A stretch of 64,000 nt of DNA. Source: a virus. The DNA is taken from IMG/VR virus record IMGVR_UViG_3300032285_001771, positions 1 through 64,000 of that record; one strand, given 5' to 3'. The notes beneath the pieces were generated by a model that worked only from the letters and a program-made list of their open reading frames with translations, was not told the origin of the DNA and made no database searches. Shown one piece after another: positions 1 to 7,812 of the stretch (the stretch's first letter is position 1; each line of letters begins with the position of its first letter). A program made the position numbers and the translations under genes.

Positions 1-225
1 TTCGGTCTTCCAGTCATCTACCATCCAGATATTGTCCACGTACTGACGTTTGATAGTACGCTCTAGGGCTTTGGCTTTGGCACGTATGCCCGTATAGATA
101 TAGCTGAACTTGACTATGTCACCCGAGTGGCTGGCATAGTGTTTGTTACGCTCTCTATAGTCTTCAGCAATACCAAACCCAGCCCTGCCTCCGACACTGG
201 TCACTAGATACAGGTAGTAGCTCAT
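1..225 (-). CDS. GIY-YIG-like nuclease, 3' part cut off by window edge
   Basis: Leftward gene starting with ATG at 225 and still open at the window edge (75 codons visible). Residues 3-8 read YYLYLV, followed by a GFGIAEDYRER stretch at 17-26 and a conserved-looking Glu at 55 in a helix-like segment. This is the order seen in the N-terminal half of GIY-YIG endonucleases (paired aromatic strand, Gly-Ile strand with Arg, later Glu). Its start overlaps the stop of the upstream gene by ATGA, so the two are probably translationally coupled. The catalytic C-terminal part is not visible, so nuclease activity is inferred from pattern only. Confidence 0.5.
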   Translation of the reverse strand, partial: MSYYLYLVTSVGGRAGFGIAEDYRERNKHYASHSGDIVKFSYIYTGIRAKAKALERTIKRQYVDNIWMVDDWKTE

Positions 226-1349
226 GCTAGACTTATAATATCTTCGTCAAAGAACTCGACTAGGTCATCATAGCGATCTAACAAGCTGGGTGCAATCTTT
301 TCCTTACCCCCAAACTTTTGGTACAGTTGCACTAGGGCACAAGCATAGGCCTCATCACGCCAATTACCTTGATAGTTATGGCGAGCAATATGATGCAGTC
401 TGTAGGCTTCCTTACAGCTTTCGGCAAACTGTGCTAGATTACCAAATAGGCTTTGGATCAATGCGGCCAGTTCTTCTTTAAACTTGTCTGAGATAGGCAT
501 CTTGGCCGCACCAAACTCGCGACAGAGATCCTTATAGATAAAGAATAGGTTAACGTGAATGCCCTCGTAATGAAAGTATTGGTTGTGCCACTCACAGGCT
601 ACGTCTAGCTCTGTAGGAGTTAGAGTCTTAAAGATGCTAACGTTCGAAAACGTACCTGGATGTTTGAGTAGGTCGCTATCTTCTTCTACAGGGAAGCAGT
701 TGTGCTTTTCAGCAATAGATACCATACGCTCTGTTTCTACATCCTCAGGATCAGTGCGGTCTTTGTCAATTCGAACAACATATACACTGGTACGCAGTTG
801 TTGATATTGGCTTTGCTTTTTCTTACCTTTACCATTGAGGATACCAAAGGCCTTGCGAGCATAGGCCAAGTTGTCTGTTTCGATGTACCAAAATGCATAC
901 TCGAATTCGCGCCAATCTGTAACTCCGGGCATAAATCCTGCATCAATTAGACCTGCAAGGGTGGCCGCCGTGTGCTGTGCATCGATACTGATAAACTTGC
1001 CCTTGCTGGTTTTAATACAGATAACGGGCTGTAAGAGTGCAGGGTCAAATAGGTCTACATCGCCGATCTTGTTGGCACAATGTTTGTCATCTAGATCACG
1101 CTGGATAAGCTCTTCAATATCTAATACGCCCAGCTTTTCCATACTGAATTTGGGCATGCGATCGAGATCGACTTGTTTTTGTTCAGTGATCCATTTCTTA
1201 ACAGTCCTTTTCCAAGCAGAACTCTTGTTCAACTTGTCTACACGATCTTGTAGACTGACTGTTTTGCCTGTTTTGCGTTTAAGCGGGTTAATAGTGGACA
1301 TTGGATTGGGTACCCGTACCACTTGTTCGTACTTGAGATTGAATGCCAT
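222..1349 (-). CDS. ParB/DGQHR-like domain protein
   Basis: A 375-residue protein with the motif IDAQHT at 122-127, close to the ID-G-QH-R signature of ParB/DGQHR-type folds (DndB-like and plasmid/phage relatives). The Gly and Arg of the canonical motif are Ala and Thr here, so activity cannot be assumed. The region before it, about residues 75-122, has the strand-rich spacing of the same fold. The C-terminal 200 residues are not recognised. A good Shine-Dalgarno AAAGG lies 7 bases before the ATG, and a consensus sigma-70 promoter (1384-1412) reads into it, suggesting early expression. Family assignment is moderate and the function is unknown. Confidence 0.5.
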   Translation of the reverse strand: MAFNLKYEQVVRVPNPMSTINPLKRKTGKTVSLQDRVDKLNKSSAWKRTVKKWITEQKQVDLDRMPKFSMEKLGVLDIEELIQRDLDDKHCANKIGDVDLFDPALLQPVICIKTSKGKFISIDAQHTAATLAGLIDAGFMPGVTDWREFEYAFWYIETDNLAYARKAFGILNGKGKKKQSQYQQLRTSVYVVRIDKDRTDPEDVETERMVSIAEKHNCFPVEEDSDLLKHPGTFSNVSIFKTLTPTELDVACEWHNQYFHYEGIHVNLFFIYKDLCREFGAAKMPISDKFKEELAALIQSLFGNLAQFAESCKEAYRLHHIARHNYQGNWRDEAYACALVQLYQKFGGKEKIAPSLLDRYDDLVEFFDEDIISLA

Positions 1350-1383
1350 AAAGTTGCCTTTGCTGTAGTGTTAATATGTATAT

Positions 1384-1412
1384 ATTATACAGCCTAAGTG
1401 GTTTTATGTCAA
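1384..1412 (-). promoter_or_regulatory. Perfect sigma-70 promoter, leftward
   Basis: On the minus strand TTGACA (1412-1407) is followed by exactly 17 bases and TATAAT (1389-1384). Both hexamers are consensus and the spacing is ideal. It sits about 35 bases upstream of the ParB-like gene and overlaps the 3' end of the next gene upstream. A host-polymerase early promoter is the natural reading. Confidence 0.85.
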
Positions 1413-2120
1413 TGCTTTTTGGTAAATTCTTTCTAGGGCTTGTTCCGGGCTAACTGAGTAGAGCTTTTGGAAACGCTCATAGTACTCTGTTTCAGTTTGG
1501 GCATTGAATTCCCAGGTGATAAGATCGCGGTTCTTACCCAACAAGTTCATGTCCAAACGATCTAGTTTTTCCTGCAAGGGTGTAGTGCGTGTCATCCAAC
1601 CCGTACCCTGGCTCGCACCATATGCACGAAGTTTTGGGTAAGCATGCCCCCTGTATTTGATTTCGTCTACTAACTGTCTGGCTGTAAGCATAAACAGTTC
1701 ATAACGTTCTGGGCTCCACGCCTTAAAGAATAGATAGTAGGGCACATTCTCATAGAAACGGAACTGCTTGCCCCCAATACTACCCCCATCACGCAGAATA
1801 ACTTTGAGCTCTGCGTTATTGTAGCCTAGAGTCTTGTTAGGCCCGACCCAAATGTCGCCATAGTCATGCCCACGTTCATCTTCGGGTATATCCTGTGACT
1901 GTAGTTTGTTCCCTTTGAGAAGATGGGCTACCCAACCCTCGATATACTTCTCAGCTTGTTTACCACTTAGGGTGTTGTAGATAACCCACATGTCAGGGTA
2001 GGCCAGCTCATAGTATTCAGAGCTAGAGCCTATGCGTTTGCGTACTGCCTGGAGTTGTGTTAATACTGCCCTAGCTTCTGCTAGGAGTGCTTGTTGTTTA
2101 GAATGGTCCGTTGTTTCCAC
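1404..2120 (-). CDS. Phage protein of unknown function
   Basis: I do not recognise this protein. It is about 238 residues with an amphipathic, charged N-terminus and a middle part rich in Trp, Tyr and Gly. The frame extends to a GTG at 2159, which would overlap the previous gene by 62 bases. I prefer the GTG at 2120 (23-base overlap), because the extra residues lie inside the other gene and look unconserved. No signal peptide or membrane segment is visible. It follows the GT9-like gene in the same leftward operon. Start choice is uncertain; the stop at 1404 is firm. Confidence 0.6.
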   Translation of the reverse strand: METTDHSKQQALLAEARAVLTQLQAVRKRIGSSSEYYELAYPDMWVIYNTLSGKQAEKYIEGWVAHLLKGNKLQSQDIPEDERGHDYGDIWVGPNKTLGYNNAELKVILRDGGSIGGKQFRFYENVPYYLFFKAWSPERYELFMLTARQLVDEIKYRGHAYPKLRAYGASQGTGWMTRTTPLQEKLDRLDMNLLGKNRDLITWEFNAQTETEYYERFQKLYSVSPEQALERIYQKALT

Positions 2121-2919
2121 GTTCGCCCAATACCCAAGGGTTACGCCATAGTTCAACACCTGGTAGGCTTTGCACTAGATAGCGTTGGTTAATAGCTTGC
2201 GCTATGGCCGCACCCCAACCTGGAGTACAGATGATTTGTTGAGCACCGCTAATCCACTGTGCTAATTCTGCTACGTGCTTATAGCCCTGACGGGTCATTT
2301 TGATACCCGTTACTGCTACCCACTCTTTGTATTCTGCTTCTGAGCCCAAATACGTGCTCATGTTGCCTAGACCTTGTTGAGCCCATGTTTGATATACATC
2401 TCGAGCTTCCCAACCTGTGCCTGTTACAACAATACCCTTGCCCATTGGACGACCTACGTTAGCAGGAATGTCTAGCCAGCTTTTCATTTTGATCATGTTC
2501 CATTGACTCCAATGTACATTACAGACTTTGCCAAAGCGATCCATAGGGTGACGATTAAAGCGATTGTCCATATCTACTGTATAGTCAACCTTGTCTAGGT
2601 CCCAATCTACAATCTCACCAGACCAAGGTTCGATGCTACGAATATAACTGCAATTTTGGGCTAGGCTCTGGATGATTTCCAAATCTTCTGCGTTCAATCG
2701 ACCAGACATGTCTGGGGGTGCTGGGTGGCCAAGATAGTATTGATGCTTGGCTGACAATAAGCCCATACCAATCCGAACATGTCCACCACCTAATGCTTTC
2801 ACATAGGCAAGGGCTTGAATTACTTCCAGGGGGGTGCCTGAGATTTTGAAAATCTGTTCGGACGGTATGGATTCTGTGTTAAAATTTGGGTTTGTTGTGT
2901 GATCGATTTGTGTTTGCAT
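2098..2919 (-). CDS. GT9-like (heptosyltransferase-fold) glycosyltransferase
   Basis: A 273-residue protein whose C-terminal half has the layout of the GT9/ADP-heptose transferase nucleotide-binding domain: TGTGWEAR at 166-173 after a strand, LGSEAEY at 191-197 where the family has a G-x-x-x-E segment, and CTPGWGAAIAQA at 231-242 in place of the usual G-N-D-S-G-x-x-H-x-A-A helix. The GT9 acid/His pair is altered (PGWGAA), so donor use is uncertain. It is shorter than typical family members (320-350 residues). Expression is from a sigma-70-like promoter at 2950-2978. Likely role: transfer of a sugar to a surface or virion glycan (inference). Confidence 0.5.
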   Translation of the reverse strand: MQTQIDHTTNPNFNTESIPSEQIFKISGTPLEVIQALAYVKALGGGHVRIGMGLLSAKHQYYLGHPAPPDMSGRLNAEDLEIIQSLAQNCSYIRSIEPWSGEIVDWDLDKVDYTVDMDNRFNRHPMDRFGKVCNVHWSQWNMIKMKSWLDIPANVGRPMGKGIVVTGTGWEARDVYQTWAQQGLGNMSTYLGSEAEYKEWVAVTGIKMTRQGYKHVAELAQWISGAQQIICTPGWGAAIAQAINQRYLVQSLPGVELWRNPWVLGERGNNGPF

Positions 2920-2949
2920 GATTTTATTTAAGTATCACTATTACTGTCT

Positions 2950-2978
2950 ATTGTACATTCTGAGCTTTAAATAGTCAA
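2950..2978 (-). promoter_or_regulatory. Sigma-70-like promoter, leftward
   Basis: Minus-strand TTGACT (2978-2973), a 17-base spacer, then TACAAT (2955-2950). Each hexamer has one mismatch to consensus and the spacing is ideal. It lies 31 bases upstream of the ATG at 2919 in the divergent gap and so would drive the GT9-like gene and those beyond it. Confidence 0.65.
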
Positions 2979-2980
2979 GT

Positions 2981-3730
2981 ATGAGCCAGTCCAAAATATA
3001 CGAGTACTTTAACGATTTACACTTAAAGTACAATCCCCAAGAATATCATATAGACTACAAACATAAGTTGCCAGTACCTTATTTGGTAATAGACGATTTC
3101 CTACCTAATGATATACTTGAACAAGCACAGTCTGAAATAGCACAAATACCAGATTATCAATGGACCAAGTTTACACGCAACGGTAGTCTAATGCGTGAGT
3201 GCAAGATATTCTCACATGCTCCTATAATTCAAACTCTTACCCATTGCTTTAATAGTGGTGTGTTCCTAAATTGGCTAGAAGCTCTAACTGGCAAAGATAG
3301 GATCATTAGCGATCCTAAGCTGGTAGGTGCAGGACTGTCAACTTGCAACACAGGACACTTCCTTAATCTGCATACAGACTTCAATTGGAACGAGCAACTG
3401 CATCTAAATAGAAGTTGTAGTGCTATCCTGTACCTAAACCCCGAATGGGAAGAAGCATGGAATGGTGCATTAGAGTTTTGGGACTTTGAACGTAGGGAGT
3501 GCATGGTTAAAACATATCCCATGCCCAACAGACTTATCATATGGGACTATGACGAGCGTCTTATACATGGCTATCCCGAGCCATTAGAATGCCCAACTGA
3601 TCGTCAGCGTGAAAACCTGCGCCTGTTTTATTACTCAAGCAATTCAACACCTATAAGTACTCCACATAGAAGTTTATATTGGTGGGATGATAAAACCAAG
3701 ACACCATTTGACAATCGCAACGAGAGATAA
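2981..3730 (+). CDS. 2OG-Fe(II) oxygenase (prolyl-hydroxylase-like)
   Basis: A 249-residue protein with the full iron-binding facial triad of the double-stranded beta-helix oxygenases: H131-T-D133 and a distal H196 in a LIHGY context. Arg at about 214 (ENLRLFYYS) is placed to bind 2-oxoglutarate. The stretch around 145-170 (AILYLN...NGALEFWD) is typical of the prolyl 4-hydroxylase-like 2OG-FeII_Oxy_3 branch. The family hydroxylates peptide or small-molecule C-H bonds. The substrate here is unknown. It is read rightward from the divergent gap at 2920-2980; no strong Shine-Dalgarno is visible before the ATG. Confidence 0.85.
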   Translation: MSQSKIYEYFNDLHLKYNPQEYHIDYKHKLPVPYLVIDDFLPNDILEQAQSEIAQIPDYQWTKFTRNGSLMRECKIFSHAPIIQTLTHCFNSGVFLNWLEALTGKDRIISDPKLVGAGLSTCNTGHFLNLHTDFNWNEQLHLNRSCSAILYLNPEWEEAWNGALEFWDFERRECMVKTYPMPNRLIIWDYDERLIHGYPEPLECPTDRQRENLRLFYYSSNSTPISTPHRSLYWWDDKTKTPFDNRNER

Positions 3731-3755
3731 TACAATATACAAATAAGGAAATATT

Positions 3756-3965
3756 ATGCTAAAACCAACAGCAAACTATAGAATGACCAAAGCAACAAAA
3801 CGTTCATTGGCAACAAGCCGTATGATTGATCCGCACTTTCGTGGAGAACAAAAACGTCTAATGATCCAAGCAGAACTTTACGGCGCTCTTGCTCCAAAGA
3901 AAGAAAAACGTGAGTATAAAGGTACTAATACACCTTTAACTGACGTAGTAGCAGACTCTGAATAA
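3756..3965 (+). CDS. Small basic phage protein, unknown function
   Basis: A 69-residue basic protein (Lys/Arg-rich, with ALAPKKEKREY near the middle) preceded by AAGGA 7 bases before the ATG. It is co-oriented with the oxygenase upstream and followed within 15 bases by a clear terminator, so it is probably the last gene of a short transcript. No motif gives a function. The net positive charge would fit nucleic-acid binding, but this is only inference. Confidence 0.7.
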   Translation: MLKPTANYRMTKATKRSLATSRMIDPHFRGEQKRLMIQAELYGALAPKKEKREYKGTNTPLTDVVADSE

Positions 3966-3978
3966 TATACCTACTTTA

Positions 3979-4006
3979 TAGGGCAAAATGAGTCTTTTTT
4001 GCCCTA
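3979..4006 (+). terminator. Rho-independent terminator
   Basis: A 10-bp perfect stem (3979-3988 pairs with 3997-4006: TAGGGCAAAA / TTTTGCCCTA) with an 8-base loop, followed by TTTTAG. It lies just after the stop codon at 3965. Confidence 0.8.
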
Positions 4007-4105
4007 TTTTAGTTCAGATATTACAAAAAGATGTAACTAAACTTACCCGTAAAGGATTTCACACACATAGACAGTAGAAGTATACAAATATAGGAGGACA
4101 CGATT

Positions 4106-4819
4106 ATGTCAATAACACGATTTTTAGTGTTAGTAGCAGTATACGCCCTGACCGTAATGGCACCCGGTCATGCAGAAACAGTGGTAGAGCAGAACTTTTT
4201 TCAAAAGGGCGAAGCATACCAAGTAGCAAGTAACTCGTCATATAATACAAAAGACTTTTATGAAATGACAAGTGATAAAATACAAGCAATAGCAACAGCA
4301 ACGTTGACACCTATTGTAAGTATGAAGGAATTTAATTGCCTAGCAAGGAACATATTCTTTGAAGCTGGCAATGAACCCGAAGAAGGTAAAGTAGCCGTTG
4401 GCCTAGTTACGATTAATCGTACTACTGATGGTAGATTCAGCAAAACTATTTGTGGTGTTGTTGATCAGAAGCTGACTAAGGACATTCCTAAAACCCAAAT
4501 AATCGAAAAGAAGGAATACTTCCGTACGATTAAAGAAACACAAACAGTATGGTCCAAGATCAGCATCTGTCAGTTTAGCTGGCGTTGCATGTTTGTTAAA
4601 AACCCTAAGAGTAATGATGAGCGTTGGGTTGAAAGCCAACGTATTGCTTTGGAGTTATTAAACGAGTCTGGGAATTATGAGGACCTCAGATCGAAGTACG
4701 CAGATGCTTTATACTTTCACGCAACAGGAATTCGTCCTAGTTGGGTTCGTAGTAAAGATACTGTGAATAGAATTGGCGGTCACATCTTTTATAAGGATCG
4801 TGAATACGCTAAATACTGA
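4106..4819 (+). CDS. Secreted cell-wall hydrolase, SleB (Hydrolase_2) family
   Basis: A 237-residue protein with a clear Sec signal peptide: a short basic start, a hydrophobic run and a probable cleavage after GHA at 21-23. The mature part carries the SleB/CwlJ hydrolase signature LARNIFFEAGNE at about 79-90 with the presumptive catalytic Glu86, then GLVTINRT at 99-106. The family cleaves peptidoglycan as a lytic transglycosylase or amidase. In Gram-negative-infecting phages such proteins act as lysis enzymes that reach the periplasm through Sec. A very strong AGGAGG Shine-Dalgarno precedes the ATG. An isolated leader of about 100 bases separates it from the upstream terminator. Confidence 0.85.
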   Translation: MSITRFLVLVAVYALTVMAPGHAETVVEQNFFQKGEAYQVASNSSYNTKDFYEMTSDKIQAIATATLTPIVSMKEFNCLARNIFFEAGNEPEEGKVAVGLVTINRTTDGRFSKTICGVVDQKLTKDIPKTQIIEKKEYFRTIKETQTVWSKISICQFSWRCMFVKNPKSNDERWVESQRIALELLNESGNYEDLRSKYADALYFHATGIRPSWVRSKDTVNRIGGHIFYKDREYAKY

Positions 4820-4820
4820 T

Positions 4821-5072
4821 ATGAGAGCCATTGAATTCATATCAGAAATCGCAAACCCGACCCGTAGCCAATGCAAAGGCGGACATAGCATGAGCCGTGT
4901 TCGTTACAACCAGTGCGTTAGTTTAGGGTATACAGCCCATGACAGCGACCACACAGACGGTAGCGGTAAACAGGGCAAGAAAGGTTCCGGTGTTCACCTA
5001 AGAGGTAAAGCTGGAGCCAAGGGTCAAAGCGAACGTCACGGCGGCATAGTCAAAGACTACAGCGGCAAATAA
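4821..5072 (+). CDS. Small Gly/His/Lys-rich phage protein
   Basis: 83 residues, starting with ATG one base after the TGA of the lysin gene. An earlier in-frame ATG lies inside that gene and is less likely. The first nine residues (MRAIEFISE) resemble a short N-terminal segment I associate with small proteins of marine phages. The rest is Gly-, Ser-, His- and Lys-rich, with two Cys at about 18 and 32 and a GKQGKKGSG patch. No enzyme fold is evident. It sits directly before the big radical SAM operon, so a modified-peptide substrate role can be imagined but nothing in the sequence proves it. Confidence 0.6.
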   Translation: MRAIEFISEIANPTRSQCKGGHSMSRVRYNQCVSLGYTAHDSDHTDGSGKQGKKGSGVHLRGKAGAKGQSERHGGIVKDYSGK

Positions 5073-5082
5073 GGAGACCACA

Positions 5083-5202
5083 ATGGTTTTACATAATAAC
5101 TTCCTCGCGGAAGCAGTTCGGGTACCTAAAACATTAGGTGAAGCAGTTCATACGCTAATGATCCATTTGATTAATTCAATACCAAAACCACAAGATCGTT
5201 AA
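5083..5202 (+). CDS. 39-residue peptide gene
   Basis: A short reading frame of 39 codons with a good Shine-Dalgarno (AAGGAGACC) 7 bases before ATG 5083 and a stop at 5200-5202. The peptide begins MVLHNNFLAEAVRVPKTLGE and has an amphipathic helical look. It lies 10 bases after the preceding small gene and just before a stable hairpin. The spacing and ribosome-binding site argue that it is translated. Function is unknown. Confidence 0.55.
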   Translation: MVLHNNFLAEAVRVPKTLGEAVHTLMIHLINSIPKPQDR

Positions 5203-5210
5203 CCCGCACG

Positions 5211-5259
5211 AACCCTCAGATAATTACTACTATGAAAATAGTTTTAATCGCTGAGGGTT
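5211..5259 (+). terminator. Hairpin: terminator or Shine-Dalgarno-masking element
   Basis: The outer stem AACCCTCAG (5211-5219) pairs with CTGAGGGTT (5251-5259). Inside it ACTAT (5229-5233) pairs with ATAGT (5238-5242) around a GAAA tetraloop. The GAGGG that serves as ribosome-binding site for the ATG at 5264 lies within the right arm. The element could terminate upstream transcription, hide the start site of the following gene, or both. Confidence 0.6.
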
Positions 5260-5267
5260 TCTTATGA
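5232..5267 (+). other. Possible 11-codon leader peptide
   Basis: ATG at 5232 opens MKIVLIAEGFL followed by TGA at 5265-5267, which overlaps the ATG (5264) of the next gene as ATGA. The peptide looks like the first strand of a Rossmann-type glycosyltransferase. It may be a leader coupled to the downstream gene or a relic of an earlier N-terminus lost to a frameshift. No separate Shine-Dalgarno is seen. Confidence 0.3.
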
Positions 5268-6475
5268 TCTACAGCCCCACAACATCAAAACGTGCGGGAT
5301 GGAATGAAACTCGTTTAAATCATATTAGCAAGTGGAATAACGATTCTGGTATTTTCATATACTTAGAACATGATCTTGTCTTATCAAATTTAGAGTTAGC
5401 AGATGCTTTTAATCAAGAGCATTGGGATAAGATCAATTTCGATCCTAATAGTAAATTGTTAATTAGTTTTTCGGGCGATTACGTAAATGCATATGACCTT
5501 GAACGATTCGATAAAGATCTAACAGCAAATAATGTAGACAGGAGCAAGGTTTGGTTCCTTGCTATGGATCCACTATTTCAAAAGTTTGTACAAGATAGAT
5601 TAAACATACCGAAAGAAAATGTTGGATATTTTAACTATCTGCTGTCTAATGTAGATGTTCCTATGTATAACACAGACAGTACCAAATTTAGATTTAGTAT
5701 GCTAAGTCGTTGTTATAAAGAATGGCGATTAGATTTTTATCTAAGACTACTTTCAAAGCCATGTGACATTCTTAGTAAAACAATATATAGTTTCCATAAT
5801 TACGATCCTTACAACACCGCTGAAAAAACAATATCAATTAACAAAGTATTAGATGATTCTGACTCGCTTGGTTTCAACGATAGCAAAATTACTAATTGGA
5901 TCAAGGCATTACCTTACGATCTACCAAACACTATAGTTCAAAACAAATGGTCTAAAGTTACATACGACTCAATACAAGCATCTGCAATTAACATCTGCAT
6001 TGAAAGTCATTACGATCCTTTTATATACTGGAAAGAATTAAATGGAACTAACCCAGATGAGTTAAGCCCTGCGTTTGCTACAGAAAAAATTTATAAATCT
6101 ATAGCTTGTTCAAGACCGTTTATCGTAGTATCAACTCCGGGTTTTCTGAGAGGATTAAAAGAACTAGGATTTAAAACTTTTAATGGATACATCAATGAAG
6201 AGTATGATAACATATTAGACAACGATCTTCGTATGCAAGCTATTGTTGAGGAAATAGAAAGATTAAGTTTATTATCAGAAGACGATTTTGAACAAATGAT
6301 ACAAGGGTGTCGAGAAGCAGTTAAACACAATTACAAATTATTAACAGTAATGAAATCAACAAGTAACTTGGATGATAATTGGAAATGGATCAAACCTTAT
6401 ATTGCAGAACAACCACTTACAACAAGATTATATAATTTTTTCAATATGATATACACAAAAAGAGGCAAACAGTGA
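5264..6475 (+). CDS. Glycosyltransferase-like protein (paralogue A)
   Basis: A 403-residue protein that shares a C-terminal block with the product of 7787-9031. At about 270-320 it reads ATEKIYKSIACSRPFI, then a Gly-rich turn and LKELGFKTFNGY..EEYD. The TEK(I/F)-x-x-x-IAC-x-(R/H)-PF(I) segment resembles the donor-sugar loop of GT-B fucosyltransferase-like enzymes, which is the basis for the call. The N-terminal 250 residues are not recognised. No signal or membrane segment is visible. It opens a rightward string of tightly overlapping genes that runs to 18.8 kb. Translation starts at a GAGGG site inside a hairpin. Confidence 0.45.
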   Translation: MIYSPTTSKRAGWNETRLNHISKWNNDSGIFIYLEHDLVLSNLELADAFNQEHWDKINFDPNSKLLISFSGDYVNAYDLERFDKDLTANNVDRSKVWFLAMDPLFQKFVQDRLNIPKENVGYFNYLLSNVDVPMYNTDSTKFRFSMLSRCYKEWRLDFYLRLLSKPCDILSKTIYSFHNYDPYNTAEKTISINKVLDDSDSLGFNDSKITNWIKALPYDLPNTIVQNKWSKVTYDSIQASAINICIESHYDPFIYWKELNGTNPDELSPAFATEKIYKSIACSRPFIVVSTPGFLRGLKELGFKTFNGYINEEYDNILDNDLRMQAIVEEIERLSLLSEDDFEQMIQGCREAVKHNYKLLTVMKSTSNLDDNWKWIKPYIAEQPLTTRLYNFFNMIYTKRGKQ

Positions 6476-7812
6476 GCGAAGTTGATAGAATACGCAAAGT
6501 TATTCCGATTGTAAACGACATAAGCCCTACATTCTGCTTGGCTAAGTGGCATCATACAACTATATATCTACAGAGTGGACAAACACATAGTTGTTACCAT
6601 CCACGTCCTCACGACATTCCCTTAGATCTAGCAGATCCTAGTGTACTACACAATACCCCGCAGAAGAAATCAGAAAGACAACAAATGCTAGACGGTAAAA
6701 AACCTAGTGGCTGTCAGTACTGTTGGAACATTGAATCACTAGAAGGTAATCATATTAGTGATAGACACGAGCGCAATGCCAGCATCTACACAGAAGAACG
6801 ACTAGGAGCTATAAAAGCCGATCCTCTAGCTCCTGTTAATCCAGAATATATTGAGATTAGCTTTGGCAACGAGTGTAACTTTAAGTGCGGATACTGCCAC
6901 CCTAAACATTCTAGTGCCTATTACAAAGAGATCAAAGACTTTGGTCCTTACACAATGGTTAAGAATCATCGCAACGATGTTGATTACTTTAAAATATACG
7001 AAGAAGAAACTAATCCTTATGTAGAAGCATGGTGGAGATGGTGGCCAGAAGTTAGTAAGACGCTAAACATTCTACGTATTACAGGAGGAGAGCCTTTACT
7101 ACAACAATCAACATGGAGACTACTAGATGACTTATATAATAATCCTAAACCTAATCTTGAGCTTAATCTTAATACTAACCTCGGAGTTAAGCCAATCCTT
7201 ATTGAAAGGCTTGTGGAGAAAGTTAACAAGTTATTAAAGGAAAACAAGATTAAACATTTTAAGTTGTTTACCAGTATTGATACATGGGGAGCACCTGCAG
7301 AGTATATACGAACTGGACTGGATCTTGCTGTATGGGAAAAGAACTTAGATACATACCTAACCAAAACTAAACAACCAATCACTTTTATGTGTACCTTTAA
7401 CATATTGACCGTTACGAACTTTAGTTCTTTGTTGGTTAAGATATTAGAATGGCGCAAGAAGTACAACAGTTGGTTTAGCCGTAAAGAACGTATACGCTTT
7501 GATACACCTTATCTAAAAGAACCTCTACAATACGATATGAATCTATTGCCTAAAGAACACTTTATTAAGTATATGGAAATATCTTTAGAGTATATGCGCA
7601 GAAATAAATTTTCAGAACTAGAGCGCGAAAAATTTAGTCGCGTTGTTGAGTATATGAGAACTACAAATTATGATGAAAATAAACTTGCTGAAGGTCGCAG
7701 GGATTTTTATAACTGGTTTACTGAATACGACAAAAGACGTAACACCTCGTTTGAAGCAACGTTTCCAGAACTTACAAAATTCTATCATGACTGCGCGGCC
7801 TCCACCTCCTAA
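6472..7812 (+). CDS. Radical SAM enzyme with N-terminal twitch/SPASM-like cysteines
   Basis: 446 residues, GTG start overlapping the previous stop (GTGA) with AGAGG upstream. The cluster motif C135-x3-C139-x2-C142 (CNFKCGYC) is followed by TGGEPLL at about 203-209, the SAM-binding GGE motif. Before the barrel lie C22, C41 and C81-x2-C84, the layout of proteins annotated as twitch-domain radical SAM, with the auxiliary-cluster cysteines N-terminal. Such enzymes form a 5'-deoxyadenosyl radical for C-H chemistry on peptides or sugars. The gene is sandwiched between two paralogous glycosyltransferase-like genes, which hints at a carbohydrate substrate. Confidence 0.85.
   Translation: MSEVDRIRKVIPIVNDISPTFCLAKWHHTTIYLQSGQTHSCYHPRPHDIPLDLADPSVLHNTPQKKSERQQMLDGKKPSGCQYCWNIESLEGNHISDRHERNASIYTEERLGAIKADPLAPVNPEYIEISFGNECNFKCGYCHPKHSSAYYKEIKDFGPYTMVKNHRNDVDYFKIYEEETNPYVEAWWRWWPEVSKTLNILRITGGEPLLQQSTWRLLDDLYNNPKPNLELNLNTNLGVKPILIERLVEKVNKLLKENKIKHFKLFTSIDTWGAPAEYIRTGLDLAVWEKNLDTYLTKTKQPITFMCTFNILTVTNFSSLLVKILEWRKKYNSWFSRKERIRFDTPYLKEPLQYDMNLLPKEHFIKYMEISLEYMRRNKFSELEREKFSRVVEYMRTTNYDENKLAEGRRDFYNWFTEYDKRRNTSFEATFPELTKFYHDCAASTS

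Noticed and set aside
871-1368. Rightward frames inside 222-1349 and similar long antisense frames elsewhere
   Set aside because: They lie antisense to clear genes, lack ribosome-binding sites and show no motifs.
2966-2973. TTTAAATA as a late promoter for the oxygenase gene at 2981
   Set aside because: Two mismatches in context and only 7 bases from the start codon.
4106-4819. Sporulation-specific SleB function
   Set aside because: SleB-type domains are common in phage and Gram-negative hydrolases; a signal peptide in a phage setting points to lysis.
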